Assembly (NCBI GenBank): GCA_027482185.1
Contig: JAIXWF010000009.1
Location: 1-64,000, forward strand
DNA length: 64,000 bases
Source: Opitutaceae bacterium
Lineage (GTDB): Bacteria; Verrucomicrobiota; Verrucomicrobiia; Opitutales; Opitutaceae
Direction of reading: 5' to 3'
The position numbers and the translations under genes are program-made. Below the pieces are notes generated by a model that saw only the letters and a program-made list of their open reading frames with translations, had not been told where the DNA came from and did no database searches. Below, piece after piece: positions 54,365-62,921 of this stretch (positions are counted from its first letter, which is position 1; each line of letters starts with the position of its first letter).

Positions 54365-54472
54365 GAAAAAGCTGGCAGGCACCCGCAGGACGACCGCGCC
54401 TTCTTCAAGCTGCTCGATCACGTCGTCCCGGCATGGCGGTCGATCAAGGCCCGGCTGGAGCAACTGCATTGA
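54365..54472 (+). pseudogene. C-terminal fragment of YgjP-like M48 metallopeptidase
   Basis: A 35-codon open stretch reads HPQDDRAFFKLLDHVVPAWR followed by SIKARLEQLH and a stop. This matches the C-terminus of YgjP/DUF45 metallopeptidases (pattern FxxLxxxxPDWRxxKxxLE), whose genes frequently accompany type I restriction operons. The HExxH catalytic part is absent. Its strand is opposite to the HsdM and RhuM remnants, implying rearrangement. Confidence 0.5.
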
Positions 54473-54487
54473 CCGGCAATCCTGCCT

Positions 54488-54520
54488 GGCGTCCGCAGAC
54501 CGGGGCATGATCGCGATCCG
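54488..54520. repeat. 33-bp dispersed repeat, copy 2
   Basis: An exact 33-nt match to 9463-9495 in the same orientation, located directly after the YgjP-like fragment and next to the collapsed restriction island. Confidence 0.6.
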
Positions 54521-54708
54521 GCCGATCCGGCCGGAAGCAAAAGACTGCAGACAATCCCGGGGTACCGTCTGCGTCACCTCGACCGGGGCGCACTCACAGA
54601 CGTAGGACCCTGCGAGCAGAATGCTGCTGACCCCGGATTGGAATTCCCGCCGGGGATTGGAGATCACGAGGGATCGACTGCCGCGGCCACGGTTTCTTTG
54701 CTCACCCC

Positions 54709-54882
54709 GTGCTCCAAATCCTATACGTCATGATGCTGGTCGGCTGGCTCGCATTTCTGGGCTTTGTTTACTGGCTCTTCACCAGCACCGCGCATGTGAT
54801 TGCGATGGCCACCCTGATGACGGTTTCGGCGGCGGTTCTTTGGGTGAAGGATCGAAGGAAATCCACAATTCGGCATTCCTAA
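54709..54882 (+). CDS. Small two-helix membrane protein A
   Basis: A 57-residue hydrophobic protein, GTG start at 54709, stop at 54880-54882. Two predicted membrane helices: LYVMMLVGWLAFLGFVYWLF and VIAMATLMTVSAAVLWV, with a short polar turn (TSTAH) and a basic tail KDRRKS. It aligns with the protein at 55272-55451, sharing a YWL motif at the end of helix 1 and W-(V/I)-KDR-x-K after helix 2. Paralogy at a distance of 560 bp argues that both are real genes. The family and function are not recognised. The GTG start is uncertain because no strong ribosome-binding site is seen. Confidence 0.5.
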   Translation: MLQILYVMMLVGWLAFLGFVYWLFTSTAHVIAMATLMTVSAAVLWVKDRRKSTIRHS

Positions 54883-55271
54883 GCGCCGATTTGTTGCCGG
54901 TTAGATCCGGCAGACTCTTTCGTGCTGGCACTCATGACGCGGCAGGTGCGGTCGGAACGAGATCGTCGTCGCCGGCCGAATTTTTCCGAGAAGACGCCTC
55001 TCTCTTGCCCAATTGAACGCCGGCCTGCGGAATACCTTGCTCGGGGAAACCTTCACTGCGCTCCATGCACCTACTAGCAGCTGGAAGCAACACGTAGCTA
55101 GCGAGTCGAAACGCAGGACCTCAGAGCACGCTTTGCACGTCGACCAGAGCATTGATCGCCGAATCGAATATTTTTCGACTGCAGAGGAAGCCTTTCCGTG
55201 GAAAGGGAGGCTGGAATCGTAGTACGCCGGTGTTGGACCCAGCTGAAGGGATCTGTCCTACTCAGGAAGTG
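54883..55271. other. Intergenic region between the two small membrane-protein genes
   Basis: 389 bp with no recognisable gene, hairpin terminator or repeat. Confidence 0.35.
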
Positions 55272-55451
55272 GTGCAGTTCTTCCAATTCATATACATGCT
55301 CTGTCTGGCCGGGTGCATTGCGGTGCTGGTCTTCTTTTACTGGCTCAAAAGCGAAACCCCGAGTTTTTTGGCGCAGTGCGGATTGATGGCGGTCTTGGCT
55401 GTGCTTTACTGGATCAAGGACCGACAGAAAGCGCGACCGCCGCAGCCGTAA
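55272..55451 (+). CDS. Small two-helix membrane protein B
   Basis: A 59-residue paralogue of the protein at 54709-54882. Helices: FFQFIYMLCLAGCIAVLVFF and FLAQCGLMAVLAVLYWI, followed by KDRQKARPPQP. Start at GTG 55272 or the GTG immediately before it (55269); the frame is open to 55152, but the upstream residues do not align with the paralogue. No known family is recognised. The basic tail after helix 2 predicts both ends in the cytoplasm. Confidence 0.55.
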   Translation: MQFFQFIYMLCLAGCIAVLVFFYWLKSETPSFLAQCGLMAVLAVLYWIKDRQKARPPQP

Positions 55452-55614
55452 GCGCCACGTTACGGCCAGTTCTCCGGAGGAGTCGCGCCCGTTCGCATGG
55501 GGCGACGAAATTTGAAAGATGCGGCGCGCGGTAGCCGTTCTCTAGGGAATTCCGCGCCTTCGAACCATCCGGCAGGAGACGCGCTCACCAACTCCCCAAC
55601 GGAAAGGACCAATC

Positions 55615-56004
55615 ATGTCTGTCAGCATCGTCGTGAATCAGAACTCGCCCATTGTCGTGCCCTGGCAGTCCGGGATGAACGCCCAAGCGGCACTCGAAGC
55701 CGCCTACAACCAGATCCAAAACCACCGGCAATTCTGCTTCGCCCTCGACTACTACGGAGCATTCGGTGCGGGTGGCGAAAGCCCCCTCGGGTATCTCGTG
55801 ATCATGATCAATGGTATCATGGACCTTCCGAACGACGGGACCTACTGGGCATTTCTGGTGAACGGCTCGTATGCCGCGGCGGGGATCGACTACACGGTTC
55901 TCAATGATGGCGACGTGGTCTCGTTTCAGCTGGAAAGCTATTCGGCCGGCCTGCATCGCGGATCCACGGTCGCCGCCAAAGCCAAACGGTTTCAGGGCTC
56001 GTGA
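55615..56004 (+). CDS. DUF4430-like (transcobalamin C-terminal-like) small protein
   Basis: A 129-residue protein. The C-terminal half shows the DUF4430 pattern: GTYWAFLVNGSYAAAGIDY followed by VLNDGDVVSFQLESY, as in the small beta-grasp domain found in transcobalamin and in cell-surface cobalamin- or ligand-binding proteins. No signal peptide or lipobox is visible at ATG 55615, which is preceded by a plausible ribosome-binding site (AAAGGA). A cytoplasmic single-domain version is unusual, so either export is non-classical or the domain has another role. Neighbouring genes give no functional hint. Confidence 0.6.
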   Translation: MSVSIVVNQNSPIVVPWQSGMNAQAALEAAYNQIQNHRQFCFALDYYGAFGAGGESPLGYLVIMINGIMDLPNDGTYWAFLVNGSYAAAGIDYTVLNDGDVVSFQLESYSAGLHRGSTVAAKAKRFQGS

Positions 56005-56102
56005 CCGCTTAGGTGCAGAGCAACGTGCCGATTCCGCGCCAAAATCGACATCCAGCCGATCACTTCCCGCGATTTTCAGCGGTCGCTCCCGGAGTCACGA
56101 AA

Positions 56103-57059
56103 TCACGAACCGTGCAACAGGCGCTTCAACCAGCGAACGCGATTGGGCAGCTGTTTCATTCGCTCGAGGATGTATTCGTAACGGCGCGGCCCGCGAAGAC
56201 GCAGCCGTTTCGCTTCGCGATCCAGCGCCTGCGCGAGCTTCCGATCCTCCCGCTGCTGTTGTCGGATCAGGAAAAGCTTGCCGCCCTGCCGGCTGGCCCC
56301 GTGCGCCTTGTGGACTTCAGCAATCGCCTTCCAGACAAACGTGCCGTTGGCCGCCAAGCTCATCCCGCGGGGAACAAAGATCATGGTTCCATGCGGAGTC
56401 GGATTTGCGGTCAGCTTCAGCGCCAACGGATTCTCGTTCTCGAATCCATAGAGGCACCACCGGTGGCAAAGAGCGTCGAACGTGATCTGGAATCGATCCG
56501 CTTTCCGGCTCCAATTGAAGCCGTGGCGGCAGTCGAATCCGCGTTCCCGCGCCAGCGTCCTACGCATCACGCCTTTGGAGTTCGGCCGGAACTGCCGGGC
56601 GTAGCGGCTCTTGATCCGATTCCAGAAGCGCTTCAGCAGCGGATCGGCTTCCAGGGCAAGTTCGAGTTCCCGGTATCGCAGCGGCTCCCGCGAGAATCGG
56701 TCGTAACGCCCTTCGGCGACCGCCGCTTCGTGCGCCTTCATGGCCGCGATTTTGTCCGAGGACGGCGATTCCTCGATCAAGCCAAGGAGCAGAATAATGT
56801 CGGCGTCCAGTTCACCGTCCGCCCGCAAGGTATCGACCAAGTGACGGGCCAATCCGCAATAGTCGACAGCCTGCAGCGTGAGCGGAGAAATGAGCCAGTC
56901 GTGTACCCGCCAAAGCTCCGAGCTCAGCGGATGGGCGTCGATTCGGTCCTTCAACGCGAACCACGACCTCACCACGTCGGAACAAACCTCGTAGCGGTTG
57001 AAGCTCAACTCGCGCAAGCTGCGCAGCGACCGGCGCAATGTTCTGGTGGCGGTAGGCAT
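56103..57059 (-). CDS. Unknown 318-residue protein divergent from the CRISPR-Cas operon
   Basis: A 318-residue basic protein without signal peptide or membrane helix. I do not recognise a family. Visible features are an N-terminal helical half (about 10-120), a central DCRHGFNWSRKADRF and RWCLYGFEN, then FVPRGMSLAANGTFVWKAI and a very basic helical tail (about 255-318, rich in Arg, Lys and Gln). The basic tail suggests nucleic-acid binding. The start is ATG 57059; the frame is open upstream, but that segment lies across the promoter of the divergent small gene. Its position head-to-head with the gene preceding cas3 may be coincidence. Confidence 0.55.
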   Translation of the reverse strand: MPTATRTLRRSLRSLRELSFNRYEVCSDVVRSWFALKDRIDAHPLSSELWRVHDWLISPLTLQAVDYCGLARHLVDTLRADGELDADIILLLGLIEESPSSDKIAAMKAHEAAVAEGRYDRFSREPLRYRELELALEADPLLKRFWNRIKSRYARQFRPNSKGVMRRTLARERGFDCRHGFNWSRKADRFQITFDALCHRWCLYGFENENPLALKLTANPTPHGTMIFVPRGMSLAANGTFVWKAIAEVHKAHGASRQGGKLFLIRQQQREDRKLAQALDREAKRLRLRGPRRYEYILERMKQLPNRVRWLKRLLHGS

Positions 57060-57133
57060 AGTGAATTCGCGTTGGCGGAACCGGCCCGATCTTTGTGCAC
57101 GATCATTGGGCCGACTCGCTGCTCTTTCCATGA

Positions 57134-57139
57134 TACTAT
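57134..57139 (+). promoter_or_regulatory. Candidate extended -10 for the small gene before cas3
   Basis: TACTAT preceded by TGA (TGATACTAT), 38 bp before ATG 57177. No convincing -35 at standard spacing, so the call rests on the extended -10 only. If used, it excludes ATG 57138 and 57141 as starts. Confidence 0.3.
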
Positions 57140-57176
57140 GATGGGACAAAGCGCATTCCAGCCACACCCTCCTCTT

Positions 57177-57383
57177 ATGACGAACTACATCCGCAATGCA
57201 GGAAAGACCTGGACGGGAAACGAGATCCAAAACCTCGGAAAGCTCGCCTCCGGCAATACTCCCACCCGTGTCATCGGTTTCAAGCTCGGCCGGCCGGTCG
57301 CCGGCGTCTACGCCAAAGCCTCCGAGCTCGGCATTTCGCTGAAGCCGGTCAATCGCAGCCCGCGCAACAACTCCCGCGGCTGA
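57177..57383 (+). CDS. Small putative DNA-binding protein upstream of cas3
   Basis: A 68-residue basic protein. The middle, WTGNEIQNLGKLASGNTPTR followed by VIGFKLGRPVAGVYAKASELGISL, has the helix-turn-helix/SANT-like pattern of small bacterial proteins that open with (K/T)W-(T/S)xx(E/D) and end with VxxKAxExGIxL, as in GcrA-like and Myb-like DNA-binding domains. ATG 57177 fits the predicted -10; ATG 57138 and 57141 are in frame upstream. The gene ends 119 bp before cas3 in the same direction. It could be a stand-alone regulator, but a role in CRISPR control is only a positional suggestion. Confidence 0.55.
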   Translation: MTNYIRNAGKTWTGNEIQNLGKLASGNTPTRVIGFKLGRPVAGVYAKASELGISLKPVNRSPRNNSRG

Positions 57384-57502
57384 ACCAAACGGAAAACGAG
57401 CAGCGATCAGCCGGCAGGCGGAGCGTGGATATGACCGGACAACGGCCGAACCCTTGAGATCCAGGCACCGATTCCATCGCTGAACCAAGCTGCAGAAAAT
57501 CT

Positions 57503-60181
57503 GTGAGCGCACCCTCCGAATGCGGTCCCGTTCGGCACCCGGCCGAAACCGTCCCCTGGGCGAAGACGGTCGTCAGGGATGGGAGGATCGTGCCCGGCAT
57601 CGGAGTCTTGGATCACTGTACCAACGTCGGGTGCGTAGCGGAGGCGCTGCTAAAAGCCGCACCGCAGACGCTACGGGCCTTGTTTCCGCCCGGCGCCGCC
57701 ACGCTTGCGGCGCTCCACGACATCGGAAAAATCACCCTGGGCTTCCAAGCCAAGTGTCCGGCTTGGTTGGAGCAGAGGACGTTCGACGATCGGACGCGCC
57801 GGCAGATCGCGCTGGCGGGCGCACCAGGGCAACCGACCGCCGACCACGCCTACGTGAGTCAGCTCTTTGTCCAGGAGCTTCTTCGTCCTTTCCGGTCCCA
57901 CAAGTGGGCGATCGCGGTCGGATCGCACCACGGTCGTCCGAAGGGCGACTTGGGCGCTAACCGGAGTCTTTCGTTTCGCGACGCCGAACCTCGCGCCCAG
58001 GAGATGCAGGCTTGGCGCGAAGCGGTCGCGTTGCGTTTGGTCCAAATCTTCGGCCCCCTGCCCGACCGAGGTCCGGTTGAGCGCGACGGCCGGATCGATC
58101 CCTCTCTCTGGCTCGTCGCCGGCCTCATCACCGTTGCCGATTGGATCGGTTCCAACGAAGCCTTCTTTTCTCCCGCGGCCGATCAACCGCACGGCGCAGC
58201 AGGCCAAGCCGCCGCAGCGGCCTTGGCCCAGATCGGTTGGCCCGGTGCCCCCCTACGGGACTCCCCATTCGGCACCACCTTCGAATTCCCGCCCAACGCC
58301 GTTCAAGAGGCGGTTCTCGCCGCGGCAAACGGTCCAGCGCTGATCATCGTCGAAGCCCCGATGGGGTGCGGCAAAACCGAAGCCGCTCTAGGCGCGGCGC
58401 AGCAGCTGGTGGCGGCCGGTCATCACCACGGATTCTACTTTGCCCTGCCGACGCAGGTCACAAGCGACCGCATCCACCACCGAGTGGCCAAGTTCCTCCG
58501 CGCCGCCTTGGCCGATCCCGCGCATCTTCGCCTCGTCCATGGCAACTCATGGCTCAACGACGATAGCGATCTGCGTCTTCGACCCGCTTATCCCGAAGGC
58601 CCGTCGGAAGACCCGGACAATCCGGTTGCGGCCGTCGCCGATGCCCGCTCCTGGTTTGCTTCATCCAAGCATGCCCTGCTGGCACCGTACGGGGTCGGCA
58701 CCATCGATCAGGCATTGCAGGGAATGGTGGCCGTGAAACATTTTTTTGTCCGGCGGTTCGCGCTGGCGGGCAAAGTTGTGATTCTCGACGAAGTCCATTC
58801 GTACGACGTCTACACCGGTTCTCTCGTGACCGCTCTGGTCAGGGAACTGCTGCAGCTCGGCTGCACCGTTCTCGTACTCAGCGCCACGCTTACCGGAGCA
58901 CGTCGGCGCGAACTGCTCGCGGCGGCCGGAAGCTCGGAGACGGGTGCGCCGGATGCCTATCCGTTGATCACGGCGGCAAACCGCGGCGCGACCGCGACCC
59001 AAAGCACGCCGGAGTTTACCGGCAAGAAATCCGTCTCCCTTCGCGTCGCAACGGTTCCGGAAGACCGCACCGTCGCCGAACTCATCGCTCGCGCCGAGTC
59101 AGGCCAGCACGTGCTCTGGATTCGCAATACTGTCGTCGAGGCCCAGGACGCCCTCCGACTCATCCGGGGCGAAACGCCCGTTGCCGCCTTGCCTGCGGAG
59201 CAGATCAAAGTCGGCCTGCTCCACAGCCGCTTTCCGCAACAGCGACGGGCCGAACTCGAATCGGACTGGCTCGGGCACCTCGGACGAAATCGCCCCGAGG
59301 CCGGCCCGGGGAGCATTCTGGTCGCCACGCAAGTGGTCGAGCAGAGCGTCGACATCGATCTCGACTTCATCGTCTCCGACCTCGCTCCGACCGACATGCT
59401 TTTCCAGCGGATGGGTCGGCTTTGGCGGCACGCGCGGCCCCGGCGCGCGGCAGCGCAACCCGAGTTTTGGGTACGTCTTCCCGATATTCCGGCCGCGGAC
59501 GCCCGCACGCTCGCGCGGGCGCTCGGCCGCTCCGCCAAAGTCTACGCGCCTTGGGTTCTGCTCCGCTCCGCAAAGGTGTTTTCGAATCGGAACGCTCTCG
59601 TCCTGCCGGACGCCATCCGCCCCCTGCTCGAAGCCACCTACGCGGCGCCGAGCGACGAAGAACCGGCGGCTTGGGGCGAACTCCACACCGCCCTGGAAGA
59701 CGAAAAGCGCCTGCTGGCGCAGAATGCGGACGCGGTGATGATGGTACTCGGCCGACCTGCCGTGGACGATGATTCACCCGCGGCGCTCACCCGCCGCGCC
59801 GGTCCCCCGAGCATCGGAGTTCTTCTCCTCCTCGCCGCCGAGCCACTCCCCGGTCATCTGGCCCGCCTCACCACCCTCGACGGAACCGTGTTCACGGTTT
59901 CGGACTACGAATGGTCCATCGGGACGGCGCGCGCCCTTCACCCTTGGATCGTGCGCGTCCCGCGCTGGTGCGTACCGGCCTCCGCGCCGAAACCCCGCTG
60001 GCTCGGCCTTCATGTCCAGAACAACGCCGTGGTCGCCACCGTACGCGAAGATGGACGGCTACTTTGGGACGGCGAACCCGCCGCTGCCACCTATCACCGG
60101 GATTTCGGCGTCCGCATCGAGAAACGCCCAACCTCCCGCCCCCATTTTCAATCCGACGACAACGATGAATTTGACTACTGA
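57503..60181 (+). CDS. cas3: CRISPR-associated nuclease-helicase Cas3 (type I-E)
   Basis: An 892-residue Cas3. The N-terminal HD nuclease (about 30-240) shows LDHC near 36-39, LHDIGK at 71-76 and VGSHHGRPKGD near 142-152. The superfamily 2 helicase follows: EAPMGCGKTEAALG (Walker A, about 284-297), ILDEVHSYD (DEVH box, about 427-435), LSATLTGARR (motif III), and QSVDIDLDF to LFQRMGRLWRH (motifs V-VI). All catalytic motifs look intact. The initiation codon is GTG 57503. Its 3' end overlaps cse1 by 17 bp. It is recruited by Cascade to unwind and degrade target DNA. Confidence 0.95.
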   Translation: MSAPSECGPVRHPAETVPWAKTVVRDGRIVPGIGVLDHCTNVGCVAEALLKAAPQTLRALFPPGAATLAALHDIGKITLGFQAKCPAWLEQRTFDDRTRRQIALAGAPGQPTADHAYVSQLFVQELLRPFRSHKWAIAVGSHHGRPKGDLGANRSLSFRDAEPRAQEMQAWREAVALRLVQIFGPLPDRGPVERDGRIDPSLWLVAGLITVADWIGSNEAFFSPAADQPHGAAGQAAAAALAQIGWPGAPLRDSPFGTTFEFPPNAVQEAVLAAANGPALIIVEAPMGCGKTEAALGAAQQLVAAGHHHGFYFALPTQVTSDRIHHRVAKFLRAALADPAHLRLVHGNSWLNDDSDLRLRPAYPEGPSEDPDNPVAAVADARSWFASSKHALLAPYGVGTIDQALQGMVAVKHFFVRRFALAGKVVILDEVHSYDVYTGSLVTALVRELLQLGCTVLVLSATLTGARRRELLAAAGSSETGAPDAYPLITAANRGATATQSTPEFTGKKSVSLRVATVPEDRTVAELIARAESGQHVLWIRNTVVEAQDALRLIRGETPVAALPAEQIKVGLLHSRFPQQRRAELESDWLGHLGRNRPEAGPGSILVATQVVEQSVDIDLDFIVSDLAPTDMLFQRMGRLWRHARPRRAAAQPEFWVRLPDIPAADARTLARALGRSAKVYAPWVLLRSAKVFSNRNALVLPDAIRPLLEATYAAPSDEEPAAWGELHTALEDEKRLLAQNADAVMMVLGRPAVDDDSPAALTRRAGPPSIGVLLLLAAEPLPGHLARLTTLDGTVFTVSDYEWSIGTARALHPWIVRVPRWCVPASAPKPRWLGLHVQNNAVVATVREDGRLLWDGEPAAATYHRDFGVRIEKRPTSRPHFQSDDNDEFDY

Positions 60182-61658
60182 CGCTTGGATTCCAGCCCTG
60201 CGGACCGACGGCACCCGCGACCTGTTCAGCCTGCAAAGACTGTTCGCCGAAGCGCACTCGATTCGGGATCTCGCGGTCAAACCCCACGAGAGAATCGCCC
60301 TGATGCGGCTGTTGATCTGCATCACCCAAGCCGCGCTCGATGGGCCCGCCGACGAAACCGCCTGGCAGGACTGCCGCCCGGAGATTCAACCCCGCGTCCG
60401 CGCATACCTGGAAAAATGGCGGGCATCCTTCGAGTTGCTCGGCGACGGACCGCGATTTCTCCAGCTGCCGAATCTTCAGCCCGGCAAGGAGTCCGACGAC
60501 GGCAACGCCGCAACCAAGCTCGATCTCGCTCTCGCCACCGGCAACAATCCGACGCTGTTCGACAACGCCGCCGGCGAAGGAAGGACTGTGGCCGCCGCGC
60601 GCGCCGCACTGAACCTACTTTCGTTTCAATGTTTTGCTCCGTCAGGAAGAATCGGAGTGGCGAAGTGGAACGGAAAAGACACGCCGGGCAAAGGGTCGAG
60701 CAACCATGCTCCCTGCACTCCATCGAGCATGCTGCACACATTTGTGCTGGGTTCGAACCTGCTGGAGTCCGTTGCGTGCAATCTCCTCACCAAGGAATTG
60801 GTTTCCACAAACGTGGTGAAACAATGGGGTCGGCCCTGCTGGGAGTTTCCGGTTGCGGCCGCGGGCGACTCGGCCGCCGTGGAGAACGCCACGCTTACCT
60901 ACCTCGGTCGGCTGGTGCCGTACAGTCGCGCCATCCGGCTCGGGGCCTCGGGCGAGAGTATCGTTCTCGGCAACGGTTTGGACTATCCGATCTACCCGGT
61001 CTTCCGGGAGGCGAGCGCCACCGTGGTCATCCGCAAGCAGGAACCGGCGCTCCTTCCCGCTTCGACCGGGCGCGGGATCTGGCGGCAACTCCATGCCATC
61101 ACCGTGAAGCGAAAATCGGATGCGGAACCCAACTCCGGGCCACTTGCCCTTGTGCTGAACAGTTTCCGTCGGGATTGCACCCTCTGGATCGGAGCACTGG
61201 TCACCGATCAGGCGAAGATTAAGGATCTGGTGGAGGCGACGTATTCGGTGCCGCCGGCGCTCTTCGATGCCTCGGGCCGCGCGGCGTATGAGGCGGGAGT
61301 CAAACATGCCGAAGCCAACGAGAGCGCCCTGATGAAATCCGTCGGGGCTTACGCCGCCGCACTCAAAGTCGACACGCCGCCGTACGACCGAGCCCGCCAG
61401 CAGTTCTGGACTCGCGTCGAACAAGGGCTCGGCGACCTCTTCGCGGCGGCCCGCGAACTTACGCCGCCCGACCAAATCGGGGGCGCGCCATGGGGCCGTA
61501 CCGTGAAGGCAAGCGCCCGCGAAGCGTACGAGCGCACCTGCCCGCGCCGTACGCCGCGTCAGATCCAGGCGTATGCCCAAGGGCTTCGCCACCTTCTCGC
61601 CCCCGCTACCTCCGCCAGCCCCGCCAAAAAATCCAAAGCCAAGTCCATCGCAGCATGA
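60165..61658 (+). CDS. cse1: Cascade large subunit Cse1/Cas8e (CasA)
   Basis: A 497-residue Cas8e, the large Cascade subunit that recognises the PAM and recruits Cas3. The N-terminus MNLTTDAWIPALRTDGTRDL is the family hallmark (usually NLLxxPWIPVxxxDG). Later blocks GPRFLQLPNL and NHAPCTPSSMLHTFVLGSNL lie where the PAM-sensing loop region is expected, and the C-terminal four-helix region spans about 360-490. ATG 60165 is inside the end of cas3. The last codon overlaps the cse2 start (ATGA). The length is typical. Confidence 0.93.
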   Translation: MNLTTDAWIPALRTDGTRDLFSLQRLFAEAHSIRDLAVKPHERIALMRLLICITQAALDGPADETAWQDCRPEIQPRVRAYLEKWRASFELLGDGPRFLQLPNLQPGKESDDGNAATKLDLALATGNNPTLFDNAAGEGRTVAAARAALNLLSFQCFAPSGRIGVAKWNGKDTPGKGSSNHAPCTPSSMLHTFVLGSNLLESVACNLLTKELVSTNVVKQWGRPCWEFPVAAAGDSAAVENATLTYLGRLVPYSRAIRLGASGESIVLGNGLDYPIYPVFREASATVVIRKQEPALLPASTGRGIWRQLHAITVKRKSDAEPNSGPLALVLNSFRRDCTLWIGALVTDQAKIKDLVEATYSVPPALFDASGRAAYEAGVKHAEANESALMKSVGAYAAALKVDTPPYDRARQQFWTRVEQGLGDLFAAARELTPPDQIGGAPWGRTVKASAREAYERTCPRRTPRQIQAYAQGLRHLLAPATSASPAKKSKAKSIAA

Positions 61659-62203
61659 GCCACCTCTCGCCCCGGGATCGCGCCGCCCGTTTCGTCGGCG
61701 CACTTCGTCCTCTCGCCGCCCGGCAAGACCGCGGTGCCCTGTCTGCGCTCCGCCGCGGCCTGAGCCCCGCCACCGTCATGGATGCCTGGCCGGTCGTTGC
61801 CCGCTTGGGCGGCGAAATCGGCCAACCCGGCGAATCCGTCTTCGTCGATATAGCCGCGCTGTTCGCCACGCACCCGGCCGAGGCTGCGGTCCGCAACTTC
61901 GGCGATACCTGCCGGGCCATCGCCCGCGAAGGCAATTCCGACAAGCTGATCGAAAGCCACGAGCGGCGCTTCCGCCGTTTGCTCGCATCCGACACTCCCG
62001 CCGACCTGAGCGGCCAGCTCCGCACCTGGATCCGCCTGGCCGCAGGCGAAGGCGCGGGCGTGAACTACGAAACCCTGTTTGCCGATCTCTGGAACTGGCC
62101 CCGGTACGCCGACGATATCCGCGTGCAATGGGCCCGCTCTTTCTGGCGGACCGGCGAAGATCCCGCCGCCGAAGGCGCAACCTCCTCCCCGGTCGAAGCA
62201 TGA
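61655..62203 (+). CDS. cse2: Cascade small subunit Cse2/Cas11e (CasB)
   Basis: A 182-residue helical protein matching Cse2: ALRPLAARQDRGALSALRRG near the N-terminus and ESHERRFRRLLASD in the middle, with basic residues that contact the DNA strands. Two copies sit in the belly of Cascade. ATG 61655 overlaps the cse1 stop, and its own stop overlaps the next ATG at 62200, so translation is coupled through the operon. Confidence 0.9.
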   Translation: MSHLSPRDRAARFVGALRPLAARQDRGALSALRRGLSPATVMDAWPVVARLGGEIGQPGESVFVDIAALFATHPAEAAVRNFGDTCRAIAREGNSDKLIESHERRFRRLLASDTPADLSGQLRTWIRLAAGEGAGVNYETLFADLWNWPRYADDIRVQWARSFWRTGEDPAAEGATSSPVEA

Positions 62204-62880
62204 AAACCTCCGCCCTGCCCGTCGCTCCGGACCGCGCGCTCGCCGCCGTTCCGCTGCATCTTACCCAAATCCACGTCGCCTACGATCAGGCCGTGCGGTT
62301 GCTCCGCATCCGCGACAGCTACGACTGGCATCAGCACCTGTGGGAGGCCTTCCCCGGACGCGACGGTGCGGCCCGTGACTTCCTCGTGCGCATCGACGAA
62401 AAGGAAGAAACGTATCGCGTCCTCATTCTCTCGCGTACGCCGGCGAGCCGGCCGGCGTGGTGCCCGAGTGGCAATTTCGCCACCAAACCGGTACCCGACG
62501 CATTCTTTGGCCATCGCGACTATACGTTCAGCCTGCTGGCCAATCCCACGAAAAAGGTCCGCTCGAACTCCGCCGGTGAACGAAGCAAGAACGGACGGCG
62601 GGTCCCGCTGACTTCCCGCGGTGATCTCCTGGCGTGGCTCGAACGCAAGGCCGCCGCCTCGGGCTTCGCGATCGACACCGAGCAGACGCAAACCGTGCCG
62701 CGCGGGCGGGAATACTTCCACAAAGACCGCCCCCGCACCCAGGGTCTGCATGCCGCGGTGGAATTTCGCGGCCGCCTGACGGTCATCGATCCTACCGCCT
62801 TCCGCGCCGCAGCGACGGCCGGAATCGGCTCAGCCAAAGCCTTCGGCTTCGGCCTCCTCGTCCTTGCCCCACTCGCCTGA
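62200..62880 (+). CDS. cas6e: crRNA-processing endonuclease Cas6e
   Basis: A 226-residue Cas6e (Cse3/CasE). Family features: the N-terminal strand PLHLTQIHV, the helix with RDSYDWHQHLWEAFPG containing two candidate catalytic His (residues 44 and 46), and the C-terminal glycine-rich loop GIGSAKAFGFGLLVLAPL that grips the crRNA hairpin. In the well-known Escherichia coli operon the gene lies after cas5; here it sits between cse2 and cas7. ATG 62200 overlaps the cse2 stop. It should cleave the repeat hairpins of an array that lies outside this window. Confidence 0.92.
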   Translation: MKTSALPVAPDRALAAVPLHLTQIHVAYDQAVRLLRIRDSYDWHQHLWEAFPGRDGAARDFLVRIDEKEETYRVLILSRTPASRPAWCPSGNFATKPVPDAFFGHRDYTFSLLANPTKKVRSNSAGERSKNGRRVPLTSRGDLLAWLERKAAASGFAIDTEQTQTVPRGREYFHKDRPRTQGLHAAVEFRGRLTVIDPTAFRAAATAGIGSAKAFGFGLLVLAPLA

Positions 62881-62921
62881 GCATTAGCCCCTTCCGAATC
62901 CTCCGAACTTTTCAATCCAAC

